DNA from: JAYZBC01 sp036339375
GTDB taxonomy: Bacteria > Pseudomonadota > Alphaproteobacteria > MPNO01 > UBA2964
DNA: 64,000 bases
NCBI GenBank assembly: GCA_036339375.1
Contig: JAYZBC010000086.1
Location: 1-64,000 of the forward strand
Direction: 5' to 3'
The notes below the pieces were generated by a model, which worked only from the letters and a program-made list of their open reading frames with translations, searched no databases and was not told the origin of the DNA. The translations under genes and the position numbers were made by a program. Below are positions 1 through 7,735 of this stretch, piece by piece (position 1 is the first letter of the stretch; each line of letters starts with the position of its first letter).

Positions 1-1
1 C

Positions 2-325
2 GCCCATTATTTTGCTAATTTATTTTCCGAACGCAATGAGTTTGCGGATGTAGAGACAATTATTCATCAATTCCGGGCGCTTCAACGATTAGATCCGGAG
101 GGGCATCACGCCAACATTGCTTGTCCCACTGTGATTTTGACGGGCAGTGAGGATAAAGCCCATCCAAGTGCCTTTGCCCTACAGGAACGAATACCCGAGT
201 GCGAACTTAAAGTGTTGCCGGGGGCGGGGCATGCCTGCCAGATTGAACAGCCCTGGCTCTTTAATCGTTTCATGATCGAATTCTTAACCAAACACAAACT
301 ATTCCCTGATCAGCCAAAACTTTAA
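2..325 (+). CDS. Alpha/beta hydrolase, C-terminal part (5' end outside window)
   Basis: An open frame enters from the left edge and ends with TAA at 323-325, giving about 107 residues. The segment TVILTGSEDKAHPS followed by LPGAGHACQIEQPWLF is the usual end of an alpha/beta hydrolase. The Asp after the GSED strand and the His in GAGHACQIEQP fit the acid and base of the catalytic triad, and a short final helix (FNRFMIEFL) follows. The nucleophile elbow lies outside the window, so the substrate cannot be guessed. It converges on the MetE-like gene. A weak AT-only inverted repeat (317-325 with 341-349) overlaps its stop codon. Confidence 0.8.
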   Translation, partial: AHYFANLFSERNEFADVETIIHQFRALQRLDPEGHHANIACPTVILTGSEDKAHPSAFALQERIPECELKVLPGAGHACQIEQPWLFNRFMIEFLTKHKLFPDQPKL

Positions 326-371
326 ACTTATTGGGTTTGATTAAAGTTTATTTCAGTCTTCCCTAGTGTGA

Positions 372-1415
372 TTAGGTTTGCTTAATGTTTAGCTCACTTC
401 TCACAATTTTTGTTCCCTCGACCATTGCACAAAGTTTTGCGAAAGCACGGCTGCGTGGCAAATACTTCATGCCACAATCTGGCGCAATTACCAGACGTTC
501 TGGTGGGACATATTTAAGGGCATCCCGGATACGTTTGGCTACGGTCTTCGGTGTTTCTACTGTTGCGTCGTCGAGGTCAATAACGCCGAGAATGATAGTT
601 TTGCTTGGGAGTGATTTGAGTAAGGACAAGTCGAGTTTAGGTTGCGCTGCCTCAATAGAAATTTGATCAGCTATTGTCTCTTCTAACTCAGGCAAGAAAG
701 AGTAAGCGGCTGGTTTTTCTTTTACCACGTAAGCGTATCCAAAACACATGTGAATCGCTGTTGTACCATTGACATTAGCAAGCGCACGGTTAATTGCTTT
801 AACGGCGTATTTTTTTGCTTCTTCAGGGCGAGCTTGCATATAAGGTTCATCTAACTGAACGATGTCAGCACCAGCCGAAAATAAGTCTTTTATTTCCTCA
901 TTCACAGCTGCGGCGTAGTCCATGGCAAGGCCTTCTTGGTCAGTGTAATGATTGTCTTCGGCTTGCTGTGTCATAGTAAATGGTCCGGGTAAGGTCATTT
1001 TTATTTTGCGTTTTGTATTTGCCCGCAAAAATTCAACATCTCCTACTTCTATAGGTTGTTTTCTTACAATTTTTCCTGTGACGCGGGGGACAGGGTTAGG
1101 GTGCCCTGTCCGATCGATAGCGGTTCCGGGATTTTCCAGGTCTATTCCTGACAAAGCTGTGGCCACCCTGTTTGAATAACTTTCTCTTCGTATCTCTCCG
1201 TCGGTTATTATATCGATGTCGGCTGTTTCCTGTTCATTTATGGCCAAACGAGTCCCGTCATTTTGGGCTTCTTTTAAAAATTCATCCGGGATACGCCAAA
1301 TTTCTTTGGCACGCACGCGAGGTGGTAGTCTGCCTCGCAATATGTCTTTATCAATTAGCCAATTTGGTTGGGGATAGCTACCAACAACTGTTGTGAGAAG
1401 GTTCGTCTTGCACAT
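372..1415 (-). CDS. MetE-family protein, C-terminal (catalytic) domain only
   Basis: This 347-residue protein matches the C-terminal barrel of cobalamin-independent methionine synthase. It lacks the N-terminal half of full MetE (about 750 aa). The zinc/thiol site is complete: His222-x-Cys224 (IHMCFG), Glu255 and Cys314 (APDCGMKYLP). The N-terminal TTVVGSYPQP segment is typical of core-MetE proteins. Known family roles include methyl transfer to homocysteine from varied donors and thiol alkylation, as in epoxyalkane:CoM transferase. Which reaction is used here is not visible. The ATG at 1415 has AGGA about 7 nt upstream. A second, divergent MetE-like protein lies at 2762-3925 beyond a di-iron protein, which suggests a shared pathway. 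High confidence in the family, low in the substrate. Confidence 0.85.
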   Translation of the reverse strand: MCKTNLLTTVVGSYPQPNWLIDKDILRGRLPPRVRAKEIWRIPDEFLKEAQNDGTRLAINEQETADIDIITDGEIRRESYSNRVATALSGIDLENPGTAIDRTGHPNPVPRVTGKIVRKQPIEVGDVEFLRANTKRKIKMTLPGPFTMTQQAEDNHYTDQEGLAMDYAAAVNEEIKDLFSAGADIVQLDEPYMQARPEEAKKYAVKAINRALANVNGTTAIHMCFGYAYVVKEKPAAYSFLPELEETIADQISIEAAQPKLDLSLLKSLPSKTIILGVIDLDDATVETPKTVAKRIRDALKYVPPERLVIAPDCGMKYLPRSRAFAKLCAMVEGTKIVRSELNIKQT

Positions 1416-1869
1416 TTTAAAATCCTAAAAAGTGATGTTTTAAAATGGGTCGCGATTAACAACCAATTTTACTTTATTTTATATAGTTATAATCAACTGC
1501 TACACGTTATTCCAGTTCCAAGGAAACAATGTATTTCTATACGCTTATGCACTAACTATTTGATCATTAGCTTATATTTTGCGGGTGAGCGTTCACCAAA
1601 GATAAAAAACATTTTCATTTTAGTGGAATGTTGTTTTTAGCTTTTTTATTTCTGCCATCTCTACAAACGTTACGTTGAATTATTGGATTTTTGGGAAACC
1701 TTACCCATGACTTGTAGACTGGTCGAAAGATGTTTAAATCACTTTTTTAATTAATAAAGTTTGGGGAATAAAAATTTCATCCCTAATTTTTACAATTACT
1801 ATGGTTTTAAAGGTCTAAGATCAGAATATAATATAAATTATCCATTAGAATTACCTTGAGGAGCTAGTT
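1416..1869. other. Intergenic region, 454 bases, divergent promoter space
   Basis: AT-rich non-coding stretch between two divergent genes. I see no convincing small gene. TATAAT at 1827-1832, about 38 bases before the start codon at 1870, could be a -10 box for the ferritin-like gene, but no clear -35 box pairs with it. No riboswitch or strong hairpin was recognised. Confidence 0.4.
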
Positions 1870-2679
1870 ATGACGCTGAGTGCAAGCCTTCAAAAACTTA
1901 TAGATATTTCAGCGCCATTATGGGCTGGTGAAGCTGAAGTGGTTAAAACCTATTTCAATTCTCCAATACGTAGTCGTGATAACGATCTTTTGTGGTTGAG
2001 GCGCCAATGTTCTAAAGAATTTAACGGGACAGGAATTGGGGACTTCAAAAATTTGGGAGTTTTTATGGGCCCCATTACAGAGCTTGGTGAAATTTTCCCT
2101 CGGATAGATGCTGGCGAAGGTGGTGTCGACCGCCGTTACGCACTTGAGTTGATAGAAATGCTGCATGATGAGTTTGACCATTATATTCGTTTTGCAGATG
2201 TCTATGACGCTATTAAAGGTACAGACACACCGCCAATGAACCCGCATGCCCTCGAGACTTGGGACGAAGATGCTGAACTTACACGCGTGCGTCATCATCA
2301 TAATGAGGTGCATGGCAAACTTGGTGTTCGAGCTAGCCGTTTCACTGAAGGAGGCTATTGCGCTTTGTTTCGTGAAGGGATGAGGCTTAAAGGAAGGGGC
2401 GGAGTTGACGACATGATCGCGAAAGCGTGTACCAAAGTTTATGAAGACGAGTTTGGCCACATGCTCGAAGGAATTTTAGGGCTCGATAAAGAGGGTTGGT
2501 CCAATTCCGAATTGGAGTTGATGGGTAACCTTGTAGTTGAACAGCTTCGTCTTCGTGTTCATATGCGGAATGCTGAATTCAGTTATCCAATAGGAGAGGA
2601 ACGTGTAGCTGCAATATTTGCCAACGAAATTGAACCAGAAAAATTCGACTATGAACGTGCAGAAGCGGCGCTGAGTTAA
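1870..2679 (+). CDS. Ferritin-like di-iron carboxylate protein
   Basis: This 269-residue protein is predicted to be all-helical. It has the E...ExxH...E...ExxH pattern of ferritin-like di-iron enzymes: Glu71 or Glu74, then EFDH at 101-104, Glu160, and EFGH at 194-197. No signal peptide or membrane segment is seen. GAGGAG at 1858-1863 supports the ATG at 1870. The motif is seen; an oxygen-dependent oxidase or oxygenase role is inferred from the family. It sits between two MetE core proteins on the opposite strand, so it could act on a methylated or alkylated thiol or related small molecule. A non-catalytic iron protein is also possible. Confidence 0.7.
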   Translation: MTLSASLQKLIDISAPLWAGEAEVVKTYFNSPIRSRDNDLLWLRRQCSKEFNGTGIGDFKNLGVFMGPITELGEIFPRIDAGEGGVDRRYALELIEMLHDEFDHYIRFADVYDAIKGTDTPPMNPHALETWDEDAELTRVRHHHNEVHGKLGVRASRFTEGGYCALFREGMRLKGRGGVDDMIAKACTKVYEDEFGHMLEGILGLDKEGWSNSELELMGNLVVEQLRLRVHMRNAEFSYPIGEERVAAIFANEIEPEKFDYERAEAALS

Positions 2680-2761
2680 AGAAATTAAGAAAATAACGGT
2701 TTTAGCCCGAAAGGTGGTGTCTAAAAGTTTTCTACCCAAACAGAGGGTTTTAAAAATTTAA

Positions 2762-3925
2762 TCAAGGCCAAAGTTTCTGGGTAGCAATTTTAGCGCCCTC
2801 AGTCATGGCTTCAAGTTTTGCCCACATGATTGAGGGGTGCACCCGTTGATAGAGTGGCCCTTGGGCAAAACCGCAATCTGTCCCTGCTATAACACGTTCA
2901 CGACCTATTAAGTTTGCCATTCGGACAATTCTTTCGGCAATCAGTTCTGGGTGTTCGACAACGTTTGTGGAATGACTGACTACACCATGAATGAGGACTT
3001 TATCTTCAGGAAGGTCCACTTCCTCCCAAATTTTCCATTCATGTTCGTGGCGGGGGTTAGCACCCTCTATGACATAGGCACCAGCATTTATTTGCAAAAT
3101 AAGGTCTATGATTTCCTTCAGGGGCACATCAGTACAATGAGGACCAGGCCAGCTTCCCCAGCAAACGTGGTAGCGCACTTTTTCAGCTGGAATGCCGTCC
3201 AGTGCTTGATTGGTGACCTCAATGTGATCGGAAAGCCACATTCTGTAATCATCAAGGGAGGCGGGCGGTACCATACGGTCAAAGGTCACTGCTGCGCGCG
3301 CGTCGTCAAGTTGTAGTATTAGACCGGCATCGATGATTGCCCGGTATTCTATGGCCATCGCTTGGGCAATAGCTTCTAAACAATCCCTATCGTTTCTGTA
3401 GTATTTATTTTGTCGATCAGGAATTACACTTGCGGGAGCAGCGACAGGGAGAAACCCTTCGCATATCTGGACGGCTTTTAATGCAGTTTTGAAGTTAATA
3501 ATATCGCGCTGAAGTTCTTTTGTACCTGTGTATTTTATCGGACCGACACAGATGGTGTCAGTGACCGTTGCTACCGGTTGTTCTTTATCAAGTTCTGCAT
3601 AAAATTCTTTAAAACGTTCCCTGTCAGCACCAGCTTCAAAGGGGTTTTTGGTGGAAATAGGTTGGCACTCGAAGCCGCTCAGCCTTTGAATTGGGTATTG
3701 GGACCAGCTGATTAATTTTCCAAATTCTCCATCGGAAACGATGTCAATGCCACACGTAAATTGTTCAGCAACAATTTTTTCAACCGAATTTGAAAGACAC
3801 TGGAGAAATTCAAATTCATTATATGGTTTATTTTTTTGAATTGTATTAATAAATTTGCGTAAGCCATGGGGCCGGATCAAACTGCCGGTGTGCGTTGTTA
3901 AAATTCTTTCGTTGTTATAGTGCAT
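2762..3925 (-). CDS. MetE-family protein, second divergent copy
   Basis: This 387-residue core-MetE-like protein has all four predicted zinc-site residues: His253-x-Cys255 (RYHVCWGSWP), Glu287 (VIEGANPRHEHE) and Cys351 (AGTDCGFAQG). It opens with LTTHTGSLIRP, a signature of the MetE relatives often annotated as methionine synthase II, to which epoxyalkane:CoM transferases also belong. It is only distantly similar to the protein at 372-1415, so the two are unlikely to be redundant. It converges with the ferritin-like gene (82-base gap). A thiol-alkylating or dealkylating role is inferred from the zinc site; the thiol and alkyl donor are unknown. Confidence 0.85.
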   Translation of the reverse strand: MHYNNERILTTHTGSLIRPHGLRKFINTIQKNKPYNEFEFLQCLSNSVEKIVAEQFTCGIDIVSDGEFGKLISWSQYPIQRLSGFECQPISTKNPFEAGADRERFKEFYAELDKEQPVATVTDTICVGPIKYTGTKELQRDIINFKTALKAVQICEGFLPVAAPASVIPDRQNKYYRNDRDCLEAIAQAMAIEYRAIIDAGLILQLDDARAAVTFDRMVPPASLDDYRMWLSDHIEVTNQALDGIPAEKVRYHVCWGSWPGPHCTDVPLKEIIDLILQINAGAYVIEGANPRHEHEWKIWEEVDLPEDKVLIHGVVSHSTNVVEHPELIAERIVRMANLIGRERVIAGTDCGFAQGPLYQRVHPSIMWAKLEAMTEGAKIATQKLWP

Positions 3926-4151
3926 CCAGTTGCTCTTTAAACACTAAAAGTAAATTACAAACACTTAAAATACTCTTACAAAGGATTTTTGTATTTAAAT
4001 AACGTAATTTTTCTAGTTAAAAATTAAATATTTTCACCAACAAATAAGAAGTTAGGACGCAAATTAGGGAGTTACTTGAATAAATTTTTTACTCTTATAA
4101 ATAACCACGAAAAATTTTATAAATTAATGAAATGGCGTTAAAACAAAAATT

Positions 4152-4538
4152 TTAATCAATTGCAGCGATCGCCTCCACCTCAACCAGTAATTGTGGACGA
4201 GCCAAACGGCTAATTATAAGTAGAGTGCTTGCCGGAACTATCCCCTCAAGAACTTCTTTTTGTATAGTTCGGTGTATGTCTACAAAGTCTGGACTTGTCA
4301 AATAAACTGTAATTTTTGCAAGGTTTTCAAATCCCATACCACATTCTTTTAAAACGGTTTTGATGTTCTGGTAAACCAACCTTACCTGTTCTTCAATGCC
4401 TTCTCCAATTGTACCATCAGGAGCCGTTCCTGTTTGACCTGCTAGGTGAAACACCCGAGCGTTTGGAGCTATTTCTCCAATATGACTATAACGACCGCCC
4501 GGTGACCGAACGTTTTCAACGTCGTATCTTTTTACCAT
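4152..4538 (-). CDS. RidA/YjgF/UK114 family protein
   Basis: This 128-residue protein has the length and layout of RidA proteins, which form trimers and hydrolyse reactive enamine/imine intermediates. Seen features are LAGQTGTAPDG near the N-terminus, NIKTVLKECG, KITVYLTSPDF and the closing LVEVEAIAA block, with Arg in the SRLARPQ segment preceding it. The PAxST element (PASTLLIISRL) fits. It is transcribed away from the selenoprotein candidate at 4714 with a 175-base divergent space. Many RidA relatives sit in catabolic operons and deaminate or hydrate pathway intermediates; the substrate here is not evident. Confidence 0.85.
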   Translation of the reverse strand: MVKRYDVENVRSPGGRYSHIGEIAPNARVFHLAGQTGTAPDGTIGEGIEEQVRLVYQNIKTVLKECGMGFENLAKITVYLTSPDFVDIHRTIQKEVLEGIVPASTLLIISRLARPQLLVEVEAIAAID

Positions 4539-4713
4539 TTATGTTTTCCTTTTTTAAAATCGAAAACGAAAAATAAAAAATTACTTCGGTTTTAAAATGT
4601 AACTTATAATGAACACCTCTTTTTTAAAAACTCAAAAAGCTGTATTTTCGAGTTTAAAAACAAATAAAGATGAAGCACAGCTAATGTGGATCTTAAAATA
4701 GGGAATACTAATT

Positions 4714-5259
4714 ATGCCCAGATTAAAGCCTTTAAAAAAAGAAGAAGCGCCTGAAGAGGCACGGGCACAAATTGAAGCGGCAGATCGTGTATTTGGGATT
4801 CAATCAATATCGGCGGGTATTCAAGCCCGTTGCCCTTCCATTCTCAAAGCTAGCAAAGCACTTGGCCAAGCACCTTCTATAAGTAACACGCTTTCGGCAG
4901 AGCTCCGCCACTTAGTTTGCATGCGTGCTGCGCAAATCGTCATGTGCCCATTTTGAATTGACTCTAATTCTGCCGGGAGCAGAAATTCAGGAAGTTCTGA
5001 TGAAAAAATAGCTGCTGTTAGTGAATGGAGGACTAGTAAAATTTTTTCTGAGAAAGAGAGAGCTTCTTTCGAACTTGCAGAAGCAATGACAAAAACACCT
5101 GCTGAAATTTCCGAAGAAAATTTTTCACAATTACAGGTACATTTCCGAGAGGAACAAATAGTTGAGCTTGTAGCTACCATTGCTATGGAAAACTATAGGG
5201 CTAGGTTTAATCGAGCATTTTTGATTGAGGCTCAGGGAATTTATAAACCAAATTCTTGA
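4714..5259 (+). CDS. CMD/AhpD-like protein with in-frame TGA at residue 81: probable selenoprotein
   Basis: Read through the TGA at 4954-4956, this frame gives a 181-residue carboxymuconolactone-decarboxylase/AhpD-like protein of normal family length. The TGA replaces the second Cys of the CxxC redox motif (MCPF-U-IDSNSAG, where relatives have CPFCID). Everything downstream stays family-like: SEWRTSKIFSEKERASFE, AMTKTPAEI and IAMENYRARFNRA, ending with TGA at 5257-5259. A hairpin with the geometry of a bacterial SECIS follows the TGA. A good start (ATG 4714, GGGA upstream) precedes it. Expected role: thiol/selenol peroxidase-type or general redox activity, as in AhpD. The alternative, a nonsense-mutated pseudogene, is less likely because the TGA falls exactly at the catalytic Cys. 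An automatic gene caller would cut this to 80 aa. Confidence 0.8.
4968..4984 (+). promoter_or_regulatory. SECIS-like hairpin after the TGA codon
   Basis: A perfect 6-bp stem (TTCTGC, 4968-4973, with GCAGAA, 4979-4984) closes a 5-base loop CGGGA. The stem extends below by AA/TT with one bulged A, and a further GACU/AGUU pairing is possible. The first loop G is at 4975, 18 bases after the TGA. A small loop with G in its first two positions and a 16-37 base distance are what the bacterial SECIS model asks for. SelB binding has not been shown. Confidence 0.7.
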
Positions 5260-5314
5260 GCAAATAACAAAGGTGGATGTACCAAAAATCTTTTAAAAAT
5301 ATAAGGGGATTGGG

Positions 5315-5752
5315 ATGGAACGTCTTGACTACCGAAAGATCGGGTCAGAAAGCTGGAACAATTTGGGATTAATGGCAAAGAGTCTAGACAACGGTGTCTT
5401 AAATCATAGGTTATTAGAGTTGGTGAAGCTAAGGGCATCACAAATTAATGGCTGTGCCAACTGTGTAAATCTTCATGCGAACCGGTTGAGAAATGACAAT
5501 GTAGAAGAAGAAGTGATCCAAAATGTGGTCGTTTGGTGGGAAGCGAAATGTTTTGATGAACGTGAAAAAGCTGCTTTAGAGTGGACTGATTCTGTCACAT
5601 TAGTCTCAGAAACACGGGTACCTGATGAAATTTACCAACGTGTTAAATCGCAATTTAGCGACGAAGAACTTGTTGATCTTACTTTTGCAGTTTGTACAAT
5701 CAACGTACATAACCGGTTGGCGGTCGCTTTTCGGAGAATTCCTGATAGCTAA
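5315..5752 (+). CDS. Carboxymuconolactone decarboxylase/AhpD-like protein (Cys form)
   Basis: This 145-residue protein has the CMD/AhpD core with a normal CxxC motif (NGCANCVNLHANRL), the LLELVKLRASQ helix before it, and KAALEWTDSVTLVS and ELVDLTFAVCTINVHNR after it. The family contains peroxidase-linked disulfide reductases (AhpD) and decarboxylases. The CxxC plus downstream His (NLHANR) points to the redox type. It follows the Sec-containing relative by 55 bases on the same strand with its own AAGGGG ribosome site, so the two are probably co-expressed. Sequence similarity between the two is low outside the motif, so this is not a recent duplication. Confidence 0.85.
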   Translation: MERLDYRKIGSESWNNLGLMAKSLDNGVLNHRLLELVKLRASQINGCANCVNLHANRLRNDNVEEEVIQNVVVWWEAKCFDEREKAALEWTDSVTLVSETRVPDEIYQRVKSQFSDEELVDLTFAVCTINVHNRLAVAFRRIPDS

Positions 5753-5847
5753 TAATTAAATTTCAATTTTTTCCGCTCTAAATTTAGTCGGAAGCTGAAA
5801 TCTATGTATTCTATAATGATTCTAAATAGCCAACATTTATTATAACT

Positions 5848-6588
5848 GTGATGCTTCAGTTAGATCAAAAAATTCAAGAAAAAGCTTTTGATTTAGTTCA
5901 TTCACTTACTCCTTTTTGGAAAGAGGCACTTCGTGAGGACCTTCTAGGTTATTATGTCCTAGGAAGCTTGGCACATGGCGGGTTTAATCGCCGATACAGT
6001 GATATTGATATTGCTATTATTTCAGAAAATGGCCTGAGCGAGAAGATGATAGAGGATGCACAAAAATACGCCATTCAATTATCCGCAAGCTTAGGGCCCA
6101 AGTTATCTGTCTTTTGGTCTAATCGGAAATTTAGTGAGGGGCGTCTGAGAGTACTCGATAGGATCGACTACATCGACCATGCAAAAATCATTTATGAAAT
6201 TGAGCGGGAAATACCAAGACGTCCAACGAAAACAGAAATTTATGAATACCTTGGTGGCGAACCTTTTGAAAGTTGGAAACAAACAGCATCCTATTTTATT
6301 TCACAAGAAAAACTTTTACCTGAAGAACATAAAAAATATCTCAAAGCCCATTTATACGCTGCAAGATTTGTGTATAGCTGGCTTACTCTTAAAATTGCAT
6401 CAAATGATACAGCCGTTGCTTTTCTTGTTGAAAATCCGGTCAAGGGCCTCAAAATGGATTTAATATTTAGCGCCCTTGAATGTCGTCAAAATGCAAATGG
6501 CCTTGATAGACTTTTTCCTGATCGAAAATTTCTTTTACAACAGATAGAGGCCTGTTCGAAATTAACTTCAACCCATTCACGAAACTAA
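5848..6588 (+). CDS. Nucleotidyltransferase-domain protein
   Basis: This 246-residue protein has the polymerase-beta-like nucleotidyltransferase motif near its N-terminus: Gly39-Ser40 (YYVLGSLAHGG) followed by Asp52-x-Asp54 (RYSDIDIAII), the two magnesium-binding acids. The rest is helical and may form a HEPN-like or kinase-like substrate-binding region. The frame can start at GTG 5848 or ATG 5851; the difference is one residue. Relatives modify small molecules (aminoglycosides), RNA or proteins; no further assignment is justified. The following flavoprotein gene is 23 bases downstream on the same strand, so the two could be co-transcribed. Confidence 0.7.
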   Translation: MMLQLDQKIQEKAFDLVHSLTPFWKEALREDLLGYYVLGSLAHGGFNRRYSDIDIAIISENGLSEKMIEDAQKYAIQLSASLGPKLSVFWSNRKFSEGRLRVLDRIDYIDHAKIIYEIEREIPRRPTKTEIYEYLGGEPFESWKQTASYFISQEKLLPEEHKKYLKAHLYAARFVYSWLTLKIASNDTAVAFLVENPVKGLKMDLIFSALECRQNANGLDRLFPDRKFLLQQIEACSKLTSTHSRN

Positions 6589-6611
6589 GAAATTCTCTGC
6601 AAGAATAAAAT

Positions 6612-7730
6612 ATGTCAGTGAAAGATCATATTGAATGTGTTGTGATTGGCGCTGGCGTTGTAGGCCTCGGGATAGGGCGGGCGTTATCCGTCTCCGGTTA
6701 TCAAACTTTGGTTTTAGAAAAAAACCCGTGGATCGGGAACGAAACAAGCTCGCGTAATAATGAAATTATTCATGCCGGATTTCTGTACGAACCGGGGAGC
6801 CTGCGGGCAAAATTATTTCCAGAAGCTTGTGAAGCGCTATACGAATATTGCAAAAAACAAGGTGTCAAAACCATTAATTCTGGGAAACTAGTTTTTGCGG
6901 TTTCCGACGATGAAATTTCGATTCTTGAAACAATGAAACGTTACGCTGTTGAGGGCGATGTTAAGGGTGTTGAGATTATTGGATGTACAGCTGTTCATAA
7001 ATTAGAACCGGAGCTTCGGTGTACTGCTGCCTTATATTCTAAAACAAGTGGCTTGGTTGATAGCCATGGTTTGATGGTTGCCTTCCTTGGAGAGATGGAA
7101 GGGAGCGGTGGGATGCTTGTTTTAAACACGACAGTTAAAGGGGGTCGTATAAAACAAAATGGTTTTGAAGTGAATGTTCTGACAGAAGGTGAAAAGGAAT
7201 TTTCATTTAGCTGCGATGTTCTCGTAAATGCTGCCGGGCTTGGTGCCCAGGACTTTGCTGAAAACCTATGTGGTTTTGATAAAAATCGAGTTCCTGATCT
7301 TTTTCTTGGGAAAGGTTCGTACTTTTCTTTTTCCGGAAATGTACCATTTTCGCGTCATATCTCCCCCGTTGGCGAAACTCAAAAAATGGGTGGTACTTTA
7401 ACATTCGATCTGGCTGGAAGGGCAAAATTTGGGCCGGATTTTGAATTAATTGAGACTGAAAATTATTCTGTTGATGTTTCCCGAAGAAAAAATTTCGTTA
7501 GGGCTATTCGGAGATATTGGCCTGCTTTGGATGAACAAAAACTACGGCCTGACTATGCAGGTATACGGCCTATGCTTCGGCCTAATCGCGATGTTCAGCA
7601 CGACGATTGGCTCATAGATGGACCTAACGAGCATGGCCACAAGGGGTTGGTGCATTTATTTGGTTTAGGATCTCCTGGACTAACGGCTTCACTGACGCTT
7701 GGCGAGTATATCTGCTCCCTAGTTGCGTAA
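6612..7730 (+). CDS. FAD-dependent oxidoreductase, L-2-hydroxyglutarate oxidase-like
   Basis: This 372-residue DAO-fold flavoprotein has a dinucleotide-binding loop at residues 13-18 (VVIGAGVVGLGIGRAL) and Glu36 for the ribose. The stretch SSRNNEIIHAGFLYEPGSL matches the flavin-contacting region of L-2-hydroxyglutarate dehydrogenase/LhgO, which typically reads SGVIHxGxYYxPGS. The C-terminal GIRPML and FGLGSPGLTASLTLGEYI segments fit the second FAD-binding strand of this family. It probably oxidises a 2-hydroxy acid to the keto acid and passes electrons to quinone or oxygen. The exact substrate may not be hydroxyglutarate. It converges closely (5 bases) on the Rieske oxygenase gene. Confidence 0.8.
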   Translation: MSVKDHIECVVIGAGVVGLGIGRALSVSGYQTLVLEKNPWIGNETSSRNNEIIHAGFLYEPGSLRAKLFPEACEALYEYCKKQGVKTINSGKLVFAVSDDEISILETMKRYAVEGDVKGVEIIGCTAVHKLEPELRCTAALYSKTSGLVDSHGLMVAFLGEMEGSGGMLVLNTTVKGGRIKQNGFEVNVLTEGEKEFSFSCDVLVNAAGLGAQDFAENLCGFDKNRVPDLFLGKGSYFSFSGNVPFSRHISPVGETQKMGGTLTFDLAGRAKFGPDFELIETENYSVDVSRRKNFVRAIRRYWPALDEQKLRPDYAGIRPMLRPNRDVQHDDWLIDGPNEHGHKGLVHLFGLGSPGLTASLTLGEYICSLVA

Positions 7731-7735
7731 ATTTT

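Noticed and set aside
317..349. 9-bp AT-only inverted repeat after the first partial gene
   Set aside because: It has almost no GC pairs and a 15-base loop; such repeats are expected by chance in AT-rich spacers.
1368..1640. 90-codon plus-strand frame over the start of the MetE-like gene
   Set aside because: It overlaps a well-supported gene on the other strand, has no ribosome site, and its composition reflects AT-rich intergenic DNA.
1918..2460. 180-codon minus-strand frame
   Set aside because: It lies fully opposite the ferritin-like gene, which has a good ribosome site and di-iron motifs; the antisense product has no recognisable features.
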